This document shows positions 51,738-61,732 of a stretch of DNA of 64,000 bases, in pieces. A program made the position numbers and the translations under genes. Under the pieces are notes generated by a model. That model had not been told where the DNA came from and did no database searches. It saw only the letters and a list, made by a program, of their open reading frames with translations. How positions within the stretch are numbered: position 1 is the stretch's first letter; the number at the start of each line of letters is the position of its first letter. This stretch comes from Prevotellaceae bacterium HUN156 (GTDB lineage Bacteria; Bacteroidota; Bacteroidia; Bacteroidales; Bacteroidaceae): positions 372,001 through 436,000 of the forward strand of contig FPIT01000003.1 in assembly GCA_900119285.1 (NCBI GenBank), read 5' to 3'.

Positions 51738-53801
51738 TCCTACCTGACTTCCAGGCTTAACATCCTTGGTAGTAGTTACTACGCTGAGGCTCTCGTCAAA
51801 GTCGACTGCACTAAGAATCATACCCTGACTCTCGATGCCCATCATCTTGCGAGGCTCGAAGTTAGCAACAAAGAGGATGCGCTTGCCAACAAGTACAGAA
51901 GGATCATCATAGAAGGCGGCGATACCGCTGAGGATGGTGCGGTCGTTGCCTGAACCATCGTCAATGGTAAACTGCAACAGTTTCTTAGACTTCTTTACCT
52001 TCTCGCAAGCCTTGATAAGACCGACACGGATGTCGAGTTTCTCAAAGTCATCGAATGATACTGTATCCTTGATAGGAGCAGCTTTATACTGAGCAGCCTC
52101 GTTGGCCTTCTTAGTAGCCTCCAATTTATCGAGCTGCTTCTGGATAACCTCGTCTTCAATCTTCTCGAAAAGCAGGGCAGGCTCACCCAGTTGGTGACCA
52201 GCCTTCAGCAGGTCGGTGCTACCCAGTTGATCCCATTCGAAGGTCTCCATAGCCAGCATGTCGCGCAGCTTCTTAGAAGAGAACGGCAGGAATGGCTCAA
52301 AGGCAATAGCCAAGTTAGCCGTCAACTGCAAGCAGATGTTCAAGATAGTCTCGCAACGCTTGGGATCGGTCTTCCAAACCTTCCAAGGCTCACACTCTGT
52401 GATGTAGCGGTTACCGATACGAGCCAGATTCATTGCCTCGAACTGTGCATCGCGGAACTTGAACTGGTCGAGCAGTGCCTCAACCTTCTGCTTTACATCC
52501 TTGAACTCCTCAAGTGCCTGCTTGTCTACATCCTGCAATTCGCCACAGGCTGGTACTACACCATTCCAGTATTTCTTGGTCAACTGCAGAGCACGATTTA
52601 CGAAGTTACCGTAAACAGCTACCAACTCATTGTTATTGCGGTCTTGGAAATCCTTCCAAGTAAAGTTATTGTCTTTGGTCTCAGGAGCATTAGCTGTCAG
52701 CACATAGCGCAGCACATCCTGCTTGCCAGGCATATCCTCCAGATACTCATGCAGCCATACAGCCCAGTTGCGTGAGGTGGAAATCTTGTCGTTCTCCAGA
52801 TTCAGGAATTCGTTAGAGGGCACGTTGTCAGGCATGATATATTTGCCGTGAGCCTTCATCATTACAGGGAAGATGATGCAGTGGAACACGATGTTGTCCT
52901 TACCGATGAAGTGTACCAGACGAGTATCTTCATCCTGCCACCACTTCTCCCATGAACCCCACTTCTCGGGCTCTTTCTCACACAGTTCCTTGGTGTTAGA
53001 AACATAGCCGATAGGAGCGTCAAACCATACATACAGCACCTTACCCTCGGCACCCTCGATGGGTACGGGGATACCCCAGTTCAGGTCGCGTGTCATAGCA
53101 CGGGGCTGCAGATCCATCTCCAACCACGACTTGCACTGTCCGTATACATTGGGGCGCCACTCCTTGTGACCTTCTAGGATCCACTGCTTCAGCCACTCCT
53201 GATATTCGTTCAGGGGCAGATACCAGTTCTTGGTAGACTTCAGCACGGGAGTAGAACCACTAATAGTTGACTTAGGATTAATCAGCTCTGTAGGACTCAG
53301 GTCACGGCCACACTTCTCACACTGGTCGCCATAGGCGCCTTGAGCGTGGCAGTGAGGACATTCACCAGTAACATAACGGTCAGCCAAGAACTGCTTAGCC
53401 TCTTCGTCATACAACTGCTCGGTAGTCTCCTCTACCAGTTTACCCTCATCATAGAGTTTGCGGAACCACTCGGCAGCAAACTTGTGATGTGTCTCCGAGG
53501 TGGTACGGCTATATACGTCAAACGAGATACCAAACTCCTCGAATGACTTCTTAATCATGTTGTGATAACGGTCTACCACATCCTGTGGAGTGATACCCTC
53601 TTTGCGGGCACGCACTGTGATGGGCACACCATGTTCGTCAGAGCCACCGATAAACATCACGTCCTCTTTCTTCAGTCTCAGATAACGTACGTAGATGTCG
53701 GCAGGCACGTAAACGCCCGCCAGGTGACCAATGTGTACACCACCGTTGGCATAGGGCAGAGCCGATGTCACGGTAGTTCTTTTGAATTTCTTTTCGCTCA
53801 T
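51735..53801 (-). CDS. metG: Methionyl-tRNA synthetase
   Basis: 688 residues from the ATG at 53801. HIGH motif H23-IGH26, a zinc-binding knuckle [23 protein letters not shown] variant KISTS, and a C-terminal Trbp111 tRNA-binding domain ([17 protein letters not shown]) covering the last ~110 residues. Class I synthetase of the dimeric type. Monocistronic with its own strong promoter. Confidence 0.97.
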   Translation of the reverse strand: MSEKKFKRTTVTSALPYANGGVHIGHLAGVYVPADIYVRYLRLKKEDVMFIGGSDEHGVPITVRARKEGITPQDVVDRYHNMIKKSFEEFGISFDVYSRTTSETHHKFAAEWFRKLYDEGKLVEETTEQLYDEEAKQFLADRYVTGECPHCHAQGAYGDQCEKCGRDLSPTELINPKSTISGSTPVLKSTKNWYLPLNEYQEWLKQWILEGHKEWRPNVYGQCKSWLEMDLQPRAMTRDLNWGIPVPIEGAEGKVLYVWFDAPIGYVSNTKELCEKEPEKWGSWEKWWQDEDTRLVHFIGKDNIVFHCIIFPVMMKAHGKYIMPDNVPSNEFLNLENDKISTSRNWAVWLHEYLEDMPGKQDVLRYVLTANAPETKDNNFTWKDFQDRNNNELVAVYGNFVNRALQLTKKYWNGVVPACGELQDVDKQALEEFKDVKQKVEALLDQFKFRDAQFEAMNLARIGNRYITECEPWKVWKTDPKRCETILNICLQLTANLAIAFEPFLPFSSKKLRDMLAMETFEWDQLGSTDLLKAGHQLGEPALLFEKIEDEVIQKQLDKLEATKKANEAAQYKAAPIKDTVSFDDFEKLDIRVGLIKACEKVKKSKKLLQFTIDDGSGNDRTILSGIAAFYDDPSVLVGKRILFVANFEPRKMMGIESQGMILSAVDFDESLSVVTTTKDVKPGSQVG

Positions 53802-53830
53802 TATTATATTATTTTTTCGTTTTCTGACTG

Positions 53831-53861
53831 CAAAGATAGTGCAAACCGAGCGAAATACCAA
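53831..53861 (-). promoter_or_regulatory. Promoter of metG
   Basis: TTGG, 19 bp, TATCTTTG on the minus strand, 29 bp before the start codon. Confidence 0.85.
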
Positions 53862-53901
53862 ATTTATTTGGTAATTTCCCTAAAGGGAAACACTCGGAAA
53901 C

Positions 53902-53925
53902 AAAAAAAGAGGTCGTTTGACCTCT
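53902..53925 (-). terminator. Terminator of tRNA-Lys
   Basis: AGAGGTC/GACCTCT hairpin with 4-base loop followed on the minus strand by seven T residues. Confidence 0.85.
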
Positions 53926-53928
53926 TCG

Positions 53929-54001
53929 TGATCCGCTTGGGGCTCGAACCCAAGACCCCAACATTAAAAGTGTTGTGCTCTACCAACTGAGCTAGCGGAT
54001 C
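53929..54001 (-). tRNA. tRNA-Lys (TTT)
   Basis: On the minus strand the acceptor GATCCGC/GCGGATC, D stem GCTC/GAGC, anticodon loop CTTTTAA (anticodon TTT) and T arm with TTCGAGC loop form a full cloverleaf. CCA is not encoded. Confidence 0.96.
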
Positions 54002-54026
54002 GACCTATTTTGCATAAAAGCGGCTG

Positions 54027-54057
54027 CAAAGGTACGAACTTTTTTCCAATCAGCCAA
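54027..54057 (-). promoter_or_regulatory. Promoter of tRNA-Lys
   Basis: TTGG, 19 bp, TACCTTTG on the minus strand, about 26 bp before the tRNA 5' end. Confidence 0.85.
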
Positions 54058-54059
54058 AT

Positions 54060-54671
54060 TTATTCCGATGTTTTTTCGTTTTTTGCTTTCTCTTCCTCAG
54101 CAATAGCTTGCATATAGCACTCACGGCAAAGGGGCTCATATTCTTGTGTTTCACCCAGCAATACGCGCTTGTCGTTCTCTACTGTGCGATGGCTGACGTA
54201 AGCAAGATTGCCGCACTTCACACAGATGGCGTGCACCTTTGTTACATCATCGGCAATGGCACAAAGGGCAGGCATTGGACCAAAGGGAATACCTCTGTAG
54301 TCCATGTCCAAACCGGCTATGATGACGCGTACACCGCGATTAGCTAACTCGTTGCAAACACTGACCAATCCTTCATCGAAGAACTGCGCTTCGTCAATGC
54401 CTACCACGTCGATGTCACTGCTAAGCAATAAGATACTTGCTGATGAGTCGAGTGGGGTAGAAGGAATGGCGTTATGGTCATGGCTGACTACCTCTTCGTC
54501 GCTATAGCGCGTATCGATGGCAGGTTTAAAAATCTCAACTTTCTGCTTGGCAAACTGTGCACGGCGCAGACGACGAATAAGTTCTTCGGTTTTTCCGGAG
54601 AACATAGAACCGCATACTACTTCAATGCGGCCTGGGCGACGTGATTCGCCCGATGCTGGATAAGTTATCAT
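54060..54671 (-). CDS. tdk: Thymidine kinase
   Basis: 203 residues, type II thymidine kinase. P-loop [15 protein letters not shown] (K27), DEAQFFDEG near 95-103 (Walker B and catalytic Glu), and a zinc ribbon with CVKCG and CRECY. It salvages thymidine to dTMP. The -7 box TATCTTTG (54678-54685) ends 7 bp before the ATG, so the mRNA is nearly leaderless. Confidence 0.95.
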   Translation of the reverse strand: MITYPASGESRRPGRIEVVCGSMFSGKTEELIRRLRRAQFAKQKVEIFKPAIDTRYSDEEVVSHDHNAIPSTPLDSSASILLLSSDIDVVGIDEAQFFDEGLVSVCNELANRGVRVIIAGLDMDYRGIPFGPMPALCAIADDVTKVHAICVKCGNLAYVSHRTVENDKRVLLGETQEYEPLCRECYMQAIAEEEKAKNEKTSE

Positions 54672-54693
54672 GCTGCAAAGATACTACAAACTT

Positions 54694-54721
54694 TTGAAGT
54701 TTGAAATTTGAAGTTTGAATT
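54694..54721. repeat. Four-unit TTGAAGT-type heptamer array upstream of tdk
   Basis: TTGAAGT, TTGAAAT, TTGAAGT, TTGAATT. It is the same word as at the yicC-gmk junction, and its reverse complement recurs at 54767-54794. Confidence 0.65.
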
Positions 54722-54766
54722 TTTTAATTTGGGTATGTGTTAATTAAACATAATGTCTAATCATAA

Positions 54767-54794
54767 ACTTCACACTTCAAACATCAAACTTCAA
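54767..54794. repeat. Four-unit ACTTCAA-type heptamer array upstream of rsmI
   Basis: ACTTCAC, ACTTCAA, ACATCAA, ACTTCAA: an inverted counterpart of the array 45 bp away, so the tdk-rsmI gap forms a loose inverted repeat. Confidence 0.65.
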
Positions 54795-54803
54795 TAAAAA
54801 CAC

Positions 54804-54811
54804 TACCTTTG
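54804..54811 (+). promoter_or_regulatory. Promoter -7 element of rsmI
   Basis: TACCTTTG ending 8 bp before the start codon; nearly leaderless. Confidence 0.6.
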
Positions 54812-54819
54812 CAGCAGTT

Positions 54820-55494
54820 ATGGGAATATTGTATATAGTACCCACACCTGTGGGAAACATGGAAGACATGACGCTGCGAGCCATCCGAATCTTGAAGGAG
54901 GCTGATGTGGTGCTGGCAGAAGATACCCGTACATCTGGTATTCTTCTCAAGCATTTTGAGATTAAGCAGCATCTGATGTCGCACCATAAATTCAACGAAC
55001 ATGGCACCAGTGCGGCTGTAGTTGAGCGCCTGTTGGCTGGACAGACGGTAGCACTCATTAGTGATGCTGGAACTCCGGGCATCAGCGATCCAGGTTTCTT
55101 CTTGGTGCGTGAGGCTGTCAAGGCTGGCATAGAGGTACAGACATTGCCTGGTGCTACAGCTTTCGTTCCCGCGCTGGTGAGCAGCGGACTTCCTTGTGAC
55201 CGCTTCTGCTTTGAAGGCTTTTTGCCTCAGAAGAAAGGCCGTCAGACCAAGTTGCAGAGCTTGGTAGATGAAGAACGCACGATGATATTCTATGAATCAC
55301 CTTATCGTGTATTGAAGACCTTGCAGCAGTTCTGCGAGGTGTTTGGTGCCGACCGTCAGGTTAGCTGTTGCCGCGAAATCTCAAAGGTACACGAAGAGAG
55401 CGTACGAGGTACCTTGGAAGAGGTGATAGCCCACTTTAAAGAACATGAACCACGTGGTGAGTTTGTTATTGTCTTGGCAGGCAAACCATCATAA
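54820..55494 (+). CDS. rsmI: 16S rRNA (cytidine1402-2'-O)-methyltransferase RsmI
   Basis: 224 residues. LYIVPTPVGNMEDMTLRAIR and VVLAEDTRTSGILL near the start, LISDAGTPGISDPG near 77-90, and GATAFVPALVSSGL are the tetrapyrrole-methylase fold motifs of RsmI, which uses SAM. Followed after 29 bp by a lipoprotein gene. Confidence 0.95.
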   Translation: MGILYIVPTPVGNMEDMTLRAIRILKEADVVLAEDTRTSGILLKHFEIKQHLMSHHKFNEHGTSAAVVERLLAGQTVALISDAGTPGISDPGFFLVREAVKAGIEVQTLPGATAFVPALVSSGLPCDRFCFEGFLPQKKGRQTKLQSLVDEERTMIFYESPYRVLKTLQQFCEVFGADRQVSCCREISKVHEESVRGTLEEVIAHFKEHEPRGEFVIVLAGKPS

Positions 55495-55523
55495 CGTAAT
55501 AATAACGTAATAACAGAAAGATT

Positions 55524-56375
55524 ATGAAAAAGATTGTTTTTGTAGCCGTAAGCCTGTTAATGTTGACGGCTTGTACACAGAAGAAAGGTGATGCCCAGAA
55601 TGAGGCATTGCAGCATCAGCGCGACTCGCTGACACGTATCATTGAACAGAAAGACAATGAGATTGAAGATATGATGGGCACGATGAACGACATCGAAGAG
55701 GGCTTCCGTGCCATCAACGAGGCTGAGCAGCGTGTTACTATCGCTAAGGATGGTGAGGGTAGCACTTCAGCAGAGCGCATCCGTGAGAACATGACGTTTA
55801 TCCAGAGTCAGATGCAGCAGAATCGTGAACTGATAAACAAGCTGCGTGCCCAGTTGCGTCAGAGCTCTGTTAAGGGCGACCAGTTGCGCCGTACTCTTGA
55901 TAATCTGACTCGCCAGATGGAAGAGAAGGATGCTCAAATCAGTCAGCTCAGAGCAGAGTTGGAAGCTAAAGATGTGCAGATTGGTGAGTTGAACACACAG
56001 GTAAGCAATCTGAATAGCAATGTTTCTCACCTGCAAGAAGAGACTACTCAGAAGTCACAGACCATCTCTTCACAGGATAAGCAGCTGAATACCGCTTGGT
56101 TTGTCTATGGTACCAAGAAGGAGCTGAAGTCACAGCGCATTCTGGAAGACGGCAAGGTACTCCGTTCTAACTTCAACCATGATTATTTCACTAAGATTGA
56201 TATCCGTGTTGACAAGGAGATTCGCCTTTACAGCCGTTCTGCTAAGGTGCTGACTTCTCATCCACAGTCAAGCTACACACTGCAGCAGGATGCCAATAAG
56301 CAGTATATCCTTCGCATCACCAATCCTCAGTTGTTCTGGTCTACCAGCAAGTATCTGGTAGTATTGGTGAAGTAA
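55524..56375 (+). CDS. Coiled-coil lipoprotein
   Basis: 283 residues. Lipobox LTAC (Cys near residue 17). Long heptad coiled coil over ~25-190 (for example RDSLTRIIEQKDNEIEDM; QISQLRAELEAKDVQIGEL), then a compact beta-rich C-terminal domain. The layout and the MGTMNDIEEGFRAINEAEQR stretch match proteins that databases name Cbp1-family collagen-binding adhesins in Bacteroidetes, but I cannot verify that activity. Likely surface or periplasmic. Confidence 0.65.
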   Translation: MKKIVFVAVSLLMLTACTQKKGDAQNEALQHQRDSLTRIIEQKDNEIEDMMGTMNDIEEGFRAINEAEQRVTIAKDGEGSTSAERIRENMTFIQSQMQQNRELINKLRAQLRQSSVKGDQLRRTLDNLTRQMEEKDAQISQLRAELEAKDVQIGELNTQVSNLNSNVSHLQEETTQKSQTISSQDKQLNTAWFVYGTKKELKSQRILEDGKVLRSNFNHDYFTKIDIRVDKEIRLYSRSAKVLTSHPQSSYTLQQDANKQYILRITNPQLFWSTSKYLVVLVK

Positions 56376-56394
56376 ACACTAAGACATAACAAAA

Positions 56395-56430
56395 AGTAGC
56401 GGGCCTCATTCGAAGCCCGCTACTTTTTTA
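56395..56430. terminator. Bidirectional terminator
   Basis: 10-bp stem AGTAGCGGGC/GCCCGCTACT with a 10-base loop, A-run on the left and T-run on the right; serves the lipoprotein and the convergent metalloprotease. Confidence 0.9.
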
Positions 56431-56440
56431 TTTTGCCTTT

Positions 56441-58999
56441 TTACTTTCTTACCTTTTTACCATTAACAATCACCAGTCCCTTGTAGTTATCACTTACGCG
56501 CTGACCAGCCATGTTATAGGTTGCAGCAGAACGGGTATTGTCATTCTTAAGTTCGCTGATGCCTGTAGGATCTTCAACCTCCTCAACGGCTTTCACCACG
56601 TTAAGTTCGTTGATGACTCTGTTGCTCTTAATATCTGTGCCATAGATAGCAGTGACATCATAGTACTTTCCGCTGAACTTCTCCTTACTGCTGATACCTG
56701 TTGAGATACCAAAGTTTCCATTCCATACACGTGCACGGTTCTTGTCGTTGTATGCCCAGATACCGCTACTTCTTTCCAGTTTGGTAGCTTTCACCACAAC
56801 TAAGTCGCTATAGTCGGCTTCAGTGAGGTCTTCGAAGTGCACCTCGCGGGGTTCAGCGCCAGTGCCGGCAGTGATGGTTAGCGCTTGCTGGTTAGTGATA
56901 TTTGCTATTCCGATAGCTTGTGGCACTTTGTTGCTCAAACCAGTCTTAACAATTATCGTACCGTTAAGAATATCGTTGGTCTTTATGGATATCTTTGCGT
57001 CATACAGCATAATAGCTCCAGTAGCATCGCGCAGATAAGCTATCTGTACATCGTTTTTCTTATATGCAAACAGTACTTCGGTATTATTCAACTGTAGAAT
57101 AACATCATTATCAAGAGGCTGCTGTTTGAACTCAGCGATAGTATAATGAGGCAACTCATATACCGTTAACTCGCAGTTGGCTACTATGCCATTGTCTGTT
57201 GTTGCAGTAATGGTGCAGGTTCCAGCGCTGATGCCTTTTACAAGACCATTCTTATCTACTGTAGCAATAGACTTATTGCTGCTCTTCCACGTTAGTGTGT
57301 AGTTGGCATACGAAGGCTCACTTGTTGCAGTCAACTGGTAGGTTAAACCCACGCCAACTTGAGGATTCTCATCTAAAGACAATGCAACAGGCTTGTTGTC
57401 ACTAACAGTAAATGTGATGTCGCTACCACTCTTGGCGATATTTGTTAGTCCATAAGCGTTGCCTTTTCCTGTCCAAGTCAGCAAGTTTGCAGGTGAAGTG
57501 GAGTTGGTCAACTCAGTAACATGCTTGCTGCCAGGGAATATGTCACTAGCTGATGATGACCTTCCCCCTCCTGCTCGCACTAACTCATAGTAGTTGTGCT
57601 TAGGATTCACATTGACCTGATTGTCATTCCATATCTGTTTGTTTAACTCCACGCGATGTACTAGCATGCCACTAGCTGGCAGATAAACATCCCATTTGAA
57701 CTGATACTTTTGGCGATTCTCCAGCAAAAAGAACTCGTTGCTGTTTGGCGTATTCAGTCTATAGCCTTTCTGATTGAGATAAAGAGGCTCCAATGTGTAG
57801 TCGCCAGACTCGTTAATGACTTCCGGCTCGTCAGTGAATCCTACTGAGTAGCGCTCGTAAAGCGAGTAGCCAACTGGCGTGCGACCATCGTTAAAGTAGC
57901 TACCTCCAGACATGATAGACCAGTCTCCTGGATGATTACTCTCACCGCCAGATCCTTCATAGTCCGTATCATAGAAGTCAGGCAATCCCAATACATGACT
58001 AAACTCGTGACAAATGGTGCCGATACCATCAATTTTTACTGAAGAAGGATCGCTTGTCCATCCGCTTAGCTCTACAGAACTGGCATAGTCCCACAACAAG
58101 ACTCCGTCTTTACGCACAGGCCATCCGTTATTGTAGTCATAAATAATGGAGCGATGAGGCCACCATAAGTTTCCGTTATTGCCACTATAGTTCGCACCAT
58201 TTCCAGCGATAATGAAATATACCAGGTCAACCTTACCATTGTTGTCCCCATCGTAGTCACTGAAGTCAACGTCATTGTCAGCTTGGTTCAGTGCGTCAAT
58301 AAGAACCTGGCTACAACTGCCGTTATTCATGTTACAATCGTACTGACTATAATTCACCGTATAGGGACCTACGACATCAAACTCGGGCTTGAACTTGCCA
58401 CCAGAGTTGTCAGAGAAATAGTCACGCACACTTCCCGTGTATTCTTCATTTTCGTAACCAGTGTAATTTTCCTGGTTCATTATGTCGTTGGAAATTGATG
58501 CGTAGTCGTCTCTTGAGAATGTCCTGTCGTTGAACTGTACCAAGACCACCAAACCTCTAAAGTTGTTGTAGTCATACTGTGCAGCACGATTGCTGGCAGC
58601 TCTGCGCTTTGCCAGTGTCTCTTGCTGGCCTTGCTCAACCATCTTTTTGGCATTTGCCAGTTGTTCCGACATCTCTGGAGTCTGATACTTCTTCACGCCA
58701 GCCAGATAGCTCTGCTCTTTTGCGTTGCGCTGGTTGGCATCGTGTGCCACCATCTGCGTTGCTTTCAGTACGCCATTTTCTTTCTTGGCATATACATAGT
58801 AGCCACGAGCATTCTTCTTTACGGTATATCCGTCTGCAGTCGTGGTGAAGTGCTTCCACTCGTCACCATGCAATTGAATGGTGATTGTTGTCCCGTCGGG
58901 CTGAGTCACCTGAACAGGTTTCCTGTTGGCAGGTACAGCCAACATGGTACTTACCATGCCCAATAGCATGGCAAGTACGATGGTTGATATTTTTTTCAT
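56441..58999 (-). CDS. M6 family metalloprotease with Big2-like domain and NGK tail
   Basis: 852 residues. Signal peptide (ISTIVLAMLLGMVSTMLA), an N-terminal propeptide-like part beginning NRKPVQVTQPDGTT, the M6 catalytic domain with zinc motif H331-EFSHVLGLPD (HExxHxxGxxD), then a Big2-like domain around 540-620 (ALSLDENPQVGVGLTYQLTA, GLVKGISAGTCTITATTDNG), an OB-like stretch, and the tail ATYNMAGQRVSDNYKGLVIV. Secreted protease resembling immune inhibitor A family members. It follows its paralogue 59007-61184 on the strand by 7 bp. Confidence 0.88.
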   Translation of the reverse strand: MKKISTIVLAMLLGMVSTMLAVPANRKPVQVTQPDGTTITIQLHGDEWKHFTTTADGYTVKKNARGYYVYAKKENGVLKATQMVAHDANQRNAKEQSYLAGVKKYQTPEMSEQLANAKKMVEQGQQETLAKRRAASNRAAQYDYNNFRGLVVLVQFNDRTFSRDDYASISNDIMNQENYTGYENEEYTGSVRDYFSDNSGGKFKPEFDVVGPYTVNYSQYDCNMNNGSCSQVLIDALNQADNDVDFSDYDGDNNGKVDLVYFIIAGNGANYSGNNGNLWWPHRSIIYDYNNGWPVRKDGVLLWDYASSVELSGWTSDPSSVKIDGIGTICHEFSHVLGLPDFYDTDYEGSGGESNHPGDWSIMSGGSYFNDGRTPVGYSLYERYSVGFTDEPEVINESGDYTLEPLYLNQKGYRLNTPNSNEFFLLENRQKYQFKWDVYLPASGMLVHRVELNKQIWNDNQVNVNPKHNYYELVRAGGGRSSSASDIFPGSKHVTELTNSTSPANLLTWTGKGNAYGLTNIAKSGSDITFTVSDNKPVALSLDENPQVGVGLTYQLTATSEPSYANYTLTWKSSNKSIATVDKNGLVKGISAGTCTITATTDNGIVANCELTVYELPHYTIAEFKQQPLDNDVILQLNNTEVLFAYKKNDVQIAYLRDATGAIMLYDAKISIKTNDILNGTIIVKTGLSNKVPQAIGIANITNQQALTITAGTGAEPREVHFEDLTEADYSDLVVVKATKLERSSGIWAYNDKNRARVWNGNFGISTGISSKEKFSGKYYDVTAIYGTDIKSNRVINELNVVKAVEEVEDPTGISELKNDNTRSAATYNMAGQRVSDNYKGLVIVNGKKVRK

Positions 59000-59006
59000 G
59001 AATGAA

Positions 59007-61184
59007 TTACTTGATTATGAATTTCTTACCATTCTTAATGACGATTCCCTTGAAGCCATTAGCAACACGCTGACCTGCCAAGTTGTAGAGCGCATTGCTC
59101 TCTTCCTTCTTGCTGGTCTTTACTTCGTCAATACCGTCTGTTCCTTTGGGTAATGATACCTCTATGTCATCAATGTAGCAGTCTGCTGCGGTGCTTGATG
59201 ATTGCACATAGAAACGAATATAAGAATTGGCGGCAATATTTTTGAATGAATAAGTCTGCGATTTCTTCTTTGCAATATCCTTTGCTGCGCTCAGGTTAGT
59301 CCAGTTTACACCATCGGTACTAATCTGCGGAGTAAATCTAACCTTAGCACCATTGCCATTCTGTACGGTAAACTTCAGTGAGCGCAGGTCTTTTTCAAGT
59401 TTTGATGAGGTAAGATAGCTTGAACGACCCATCTGTACAACGTGTGAGCCATTGCCATAATCTGCAACAGTGACAATCTTACCATTCACCAGACTCCACG
59501 TGCAGAACTTACCGGCTAAGCCAGAAGCATCGGCATCAGTGAGTGGTGTCTCCTCAAAATCTTCTATATAATATGGATAGAGGTTTTTACCTGCTTCGAA
59601 AGTAATGACTCCGTCAGTCTCAGTGATGTTATAGAGATCTATAGCAGCTCCTTTCTTACCCCACAGCTCATTGGTACTTGCAGTTAGGTCTAATTCTTGA
59701 ATGGGAGCATTGCCTAACAACTCGAAATACATGTCATCTGGCTTGATATTCACTTGGTTCTGCTTCCATACCGTTGGCTTGGATGTGTCAGCTCGCCATA
59801 CCAGCAGTCCATGACCAGGCAGATAGGTATCCCAGCCTTGTTTCTGACGGTTCTCCAAGTAGAATTCCTCGTTGTTCTTTGCAGACTTCACCATATAGCC
59901 CTGATTAGAGATGTTGAAATTCTCCATCTGGTATTCGCCGGCAGTCAACTCCTGAGGCTCAATGAAGCCTAACTGATAACGCTCAAATACATTATAGCCA
60001 ACAGGAGTAAGACCATAGTTGTGGTCTGCACCGCCATCCATTATGTCATAGGCTCCAGCAGTCTGTGCTTGCCCGTTTTCTTCATAGTCTGTGTCGTAGT
60101 GGTCAGCCAGTCCTAAGACGTGACTGAACTCATGACAGATTGTGCCGATACCATCCAAATATTTGTGCAGATAGGCATAGTCTTCATAGTCTTGAATCTC
60201 TACACTGCAAGCATAGCGGCCAAACTTTTTTCCATCGTAACTAGGTATTCCGGTATACCACGAAGAAAGTCCTGTGAAATCATTGGCATGGGGCCATATA
60301 TAGTTTGAGTTGTTTCCTTGTACATAGCTGCCATAGCCTGCAAAGATAAAGTAAACAATGTCAATATAGCCATCATTGTTCATATCATAGTCCGCAAAGT
60401 TAACAGTAGAGTTGACTGCATCCAACGTGGCTTTAATAATCTTAAACATACGGCTTGTGTAGTTTGGGTCCACGTTGCCATTGCTGTCTTTGGGCTTTGG
60501 ATATTCACAGCTGTAGTTAATGGTTACAGGACCTACCACATCGAATGTGGGATCGAAGATACCCATAGAGTTATCGCGGAAATAGTCGCGGGCACTACCT
60601 GTCACGGGTACAGGATAGTTGGTCAGCGATGCATCCTGATAGTTCTCCTCGCTGGTTAGCTTCTGATAAAACTCTTGCGGGTTACTCATGGTGAACTGCT
60701 TGTCGTTCCAGTTCACAAGAATGACCAGTCCTTTAAAGTTGTTATAATTTATACGTGGCCAGATAGTCATAACACGTCGCTTGCCATCTGCCTGTTGCTC
60801 ATAGTTAGGGGCATACATTTGGGCTACCTGAGCTTTTAAATCCTTAGCAGCTTCTGACATGTCGGCATGAATGTTTTTCTGCTTGCCGGCAAGGAAAGCC
60901 AGCTCTTGAGCAGAACGCTCTATGCTGTTCTTTGCGATATAAGCAGTTGCTTTCAATGCGCTGCCTTGTTTCTCGGCATAGTGGTAAAAGCCATCTGCGC
61001 CTTTGACTACAGTATAGCCGTCGGTAGTAGTCATATAACTCAGATACTCGTCACCATGCATCAGCAGAGTGACGGTTGTGCCATCGGGCTGTTTAACGTC
61101 TATAGGTTTTGTATATCCTGGACGTGCCCACAGTGATACTGCTCCCAGCAGCATAACTGCCATCAGTGTCGACAATCTTCTCAT
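59007..61184 (-). CDS. M6 family metalloprotease with jelly-roll module and NGK tail
   Basis: 725 residues from the ATG at 61184 (MRRLSTLMAVMLLGAVSLWA, signal peptide); the longer frame to 61448 is encoded by element B's left repeat and is rejected. Same N-terminal prodomain phrase (GYTKPIDVKQPDGTTVTLLM) and zinc motif H351-EFSHVLGLAD as the neighbouring M6. The C-terminus differs: an anchor-J-like jelly roll (~575-695; YYIEDFEETPLTDADASG to CYIDDIEVSL) replaces the Big2 module, ending ALYNLAGQRVANGFKGIVIK. A tandem duplicate specialised by module exchange. Confidence 0.88.
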   Translation of the reverse strand: MRRLSTLMAVMLLGAVSLWARPGYTKPIDVKQPDGTTVTLLMHGDEYLSYMTTTDGYTVVKGADGFYHYAEKQGSALKATAYIAKNSIERSAQELAFLAGKQKNIHADMSEAAKDLKAQVAQMYAPNYEQQADGKRRVMTIWPRINYNNFKGLVILVNWNDKQFTMSNPQEFYQKLTSEENYQDASLTNYPVPVTGSARDYFRDNSMGIFDPTFDVVGPVTINYSCEYPKPKDSNGNVDPNYTSRMFKIIKATLDAVNSTVNFADYDMNNDGYIDIVYFIFAGYGSYVQGNNSNYIWPHANDFTGLSSWYTGIPSYDGKKFGRYACSVEIQDYEDYAYLHKYLDGIGTICHEFSHVLGLADHYDTDYEENGQAQTAGAYDIMDGGADHNYGLTPVGYNVFERYQLGFIEPQELTAGEYQMENFNISNQGYMVKSAKNNEEFYLENRQKQGWDTYLPGHGLLVWRADTSKPTVWKQNQVNIKPDDMYFELLGNAPIQELDLTASTNELWGKKGAAIDLYNITETDGVITFEAGKNLYPYYIEDFEETPLTDADASGLAGKFCTWSLVNGKIVTVADYGNGSHVVQMGRSSYLTSSKLEKDLRSLKFTVQNGNGAKVRFTPQISTDGVNWTNLSAAKDIAKKKSQTYSFKNIAANSYIRFYVQSSSTAADCYIDDIEVSLPKGTDGIDEVKTSKKEESNALYNLAGQRVANGFKGIVIKNGKKFIIK

Positions 61185-61243
61185 CTTCTTATAGTTATTT
61201 ATCAAGGTTGCAAAATTACATATATTTCCGCAATTTGCCAAAC

Positions 61244-61359
61244 GTTTATCGCAAAAAACATCTAACCATATACCATGATACCTCTCAAATGCCGATGCAC
61301 AGGGCGTTTGAAGTATGGTACATGTTCGTTCAACATATACTATACATGTACTATACTTA
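61244..61359 (+). repeat. Left terminal inverted repeat of element B
   Basis: Contains TACCAT..ATGGTA outer pair and TCAAATGCC/GGCGTTTGA inner stem around GATGCACAG. Matches the reverse complement of 62939-63051 over about 110 bp with few differences. Confidence 0.85.
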
Positions 61360-61416
61360 TTGAAGTGCACCCCAAAAGTTGGACACATTGGCGCGTTTGT
61401 GCTGTCCTTTAACGTG

Positions 61417-61472
61417 CGATGGCTGTCGCAAATATCTGCGACAGCCATCGCATATATTTGCGACGGCCGTCG
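61417..61472. repeat. Three-unit 22-bp palindrome array (CGAxGGCxGTCG type)
   Basis: CGATGGCTGTCG at 61417, CGACAGCCATCG at 61439 and CGACGGCCGTCG at 61461: starts are exactly 22 bp apart. The third is a perfect palindrome; the first two are reverse complements of each other and form a larger perfect hairpin. Sequence is unrelated to the array of element A, but the pitch is the same. Confidence 0.8.
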
Positions 61473-61579
61473 AAAGTTACGAGATAGTTACTTTTGGAAG
61501 GTAAGAATAACTGTTACGGATGACGAATACGACTAATATGGAACTTTCTGAAAAAGAGTGAATTATGCGCTATAAAAGC

Positions 61580-61610
61580 TTGCAAAGCGGGAAATAATAT
61601 AGTACCTTTG
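61580..61610 (+). promoter_or_regulatory. Promoter of vapE copy B
   Basis: TTGC, 19 bp, TACCTTTG; identical in its boxes to the promoter of copy A, followed by a 122-bp leader. Confidence 0.85.
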
Positions 61611-61732
61611 CATCGCTTTTTGGAGCAAAATGCGAGTTAGAATTAACATAAATTTTGATTTGTAAGAAATAACACAGGAATCGTTGTAGAATAATGAGAT
61701 ACATTAATATTAAACCTTTAATAAAATAATCA

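Noticed and set aside
61185..61448. 88-codon N-terminal extension of the second M6 protease
   Set aside because: It reads through element B's left repeat and array; the signal peptide starts at 61184.
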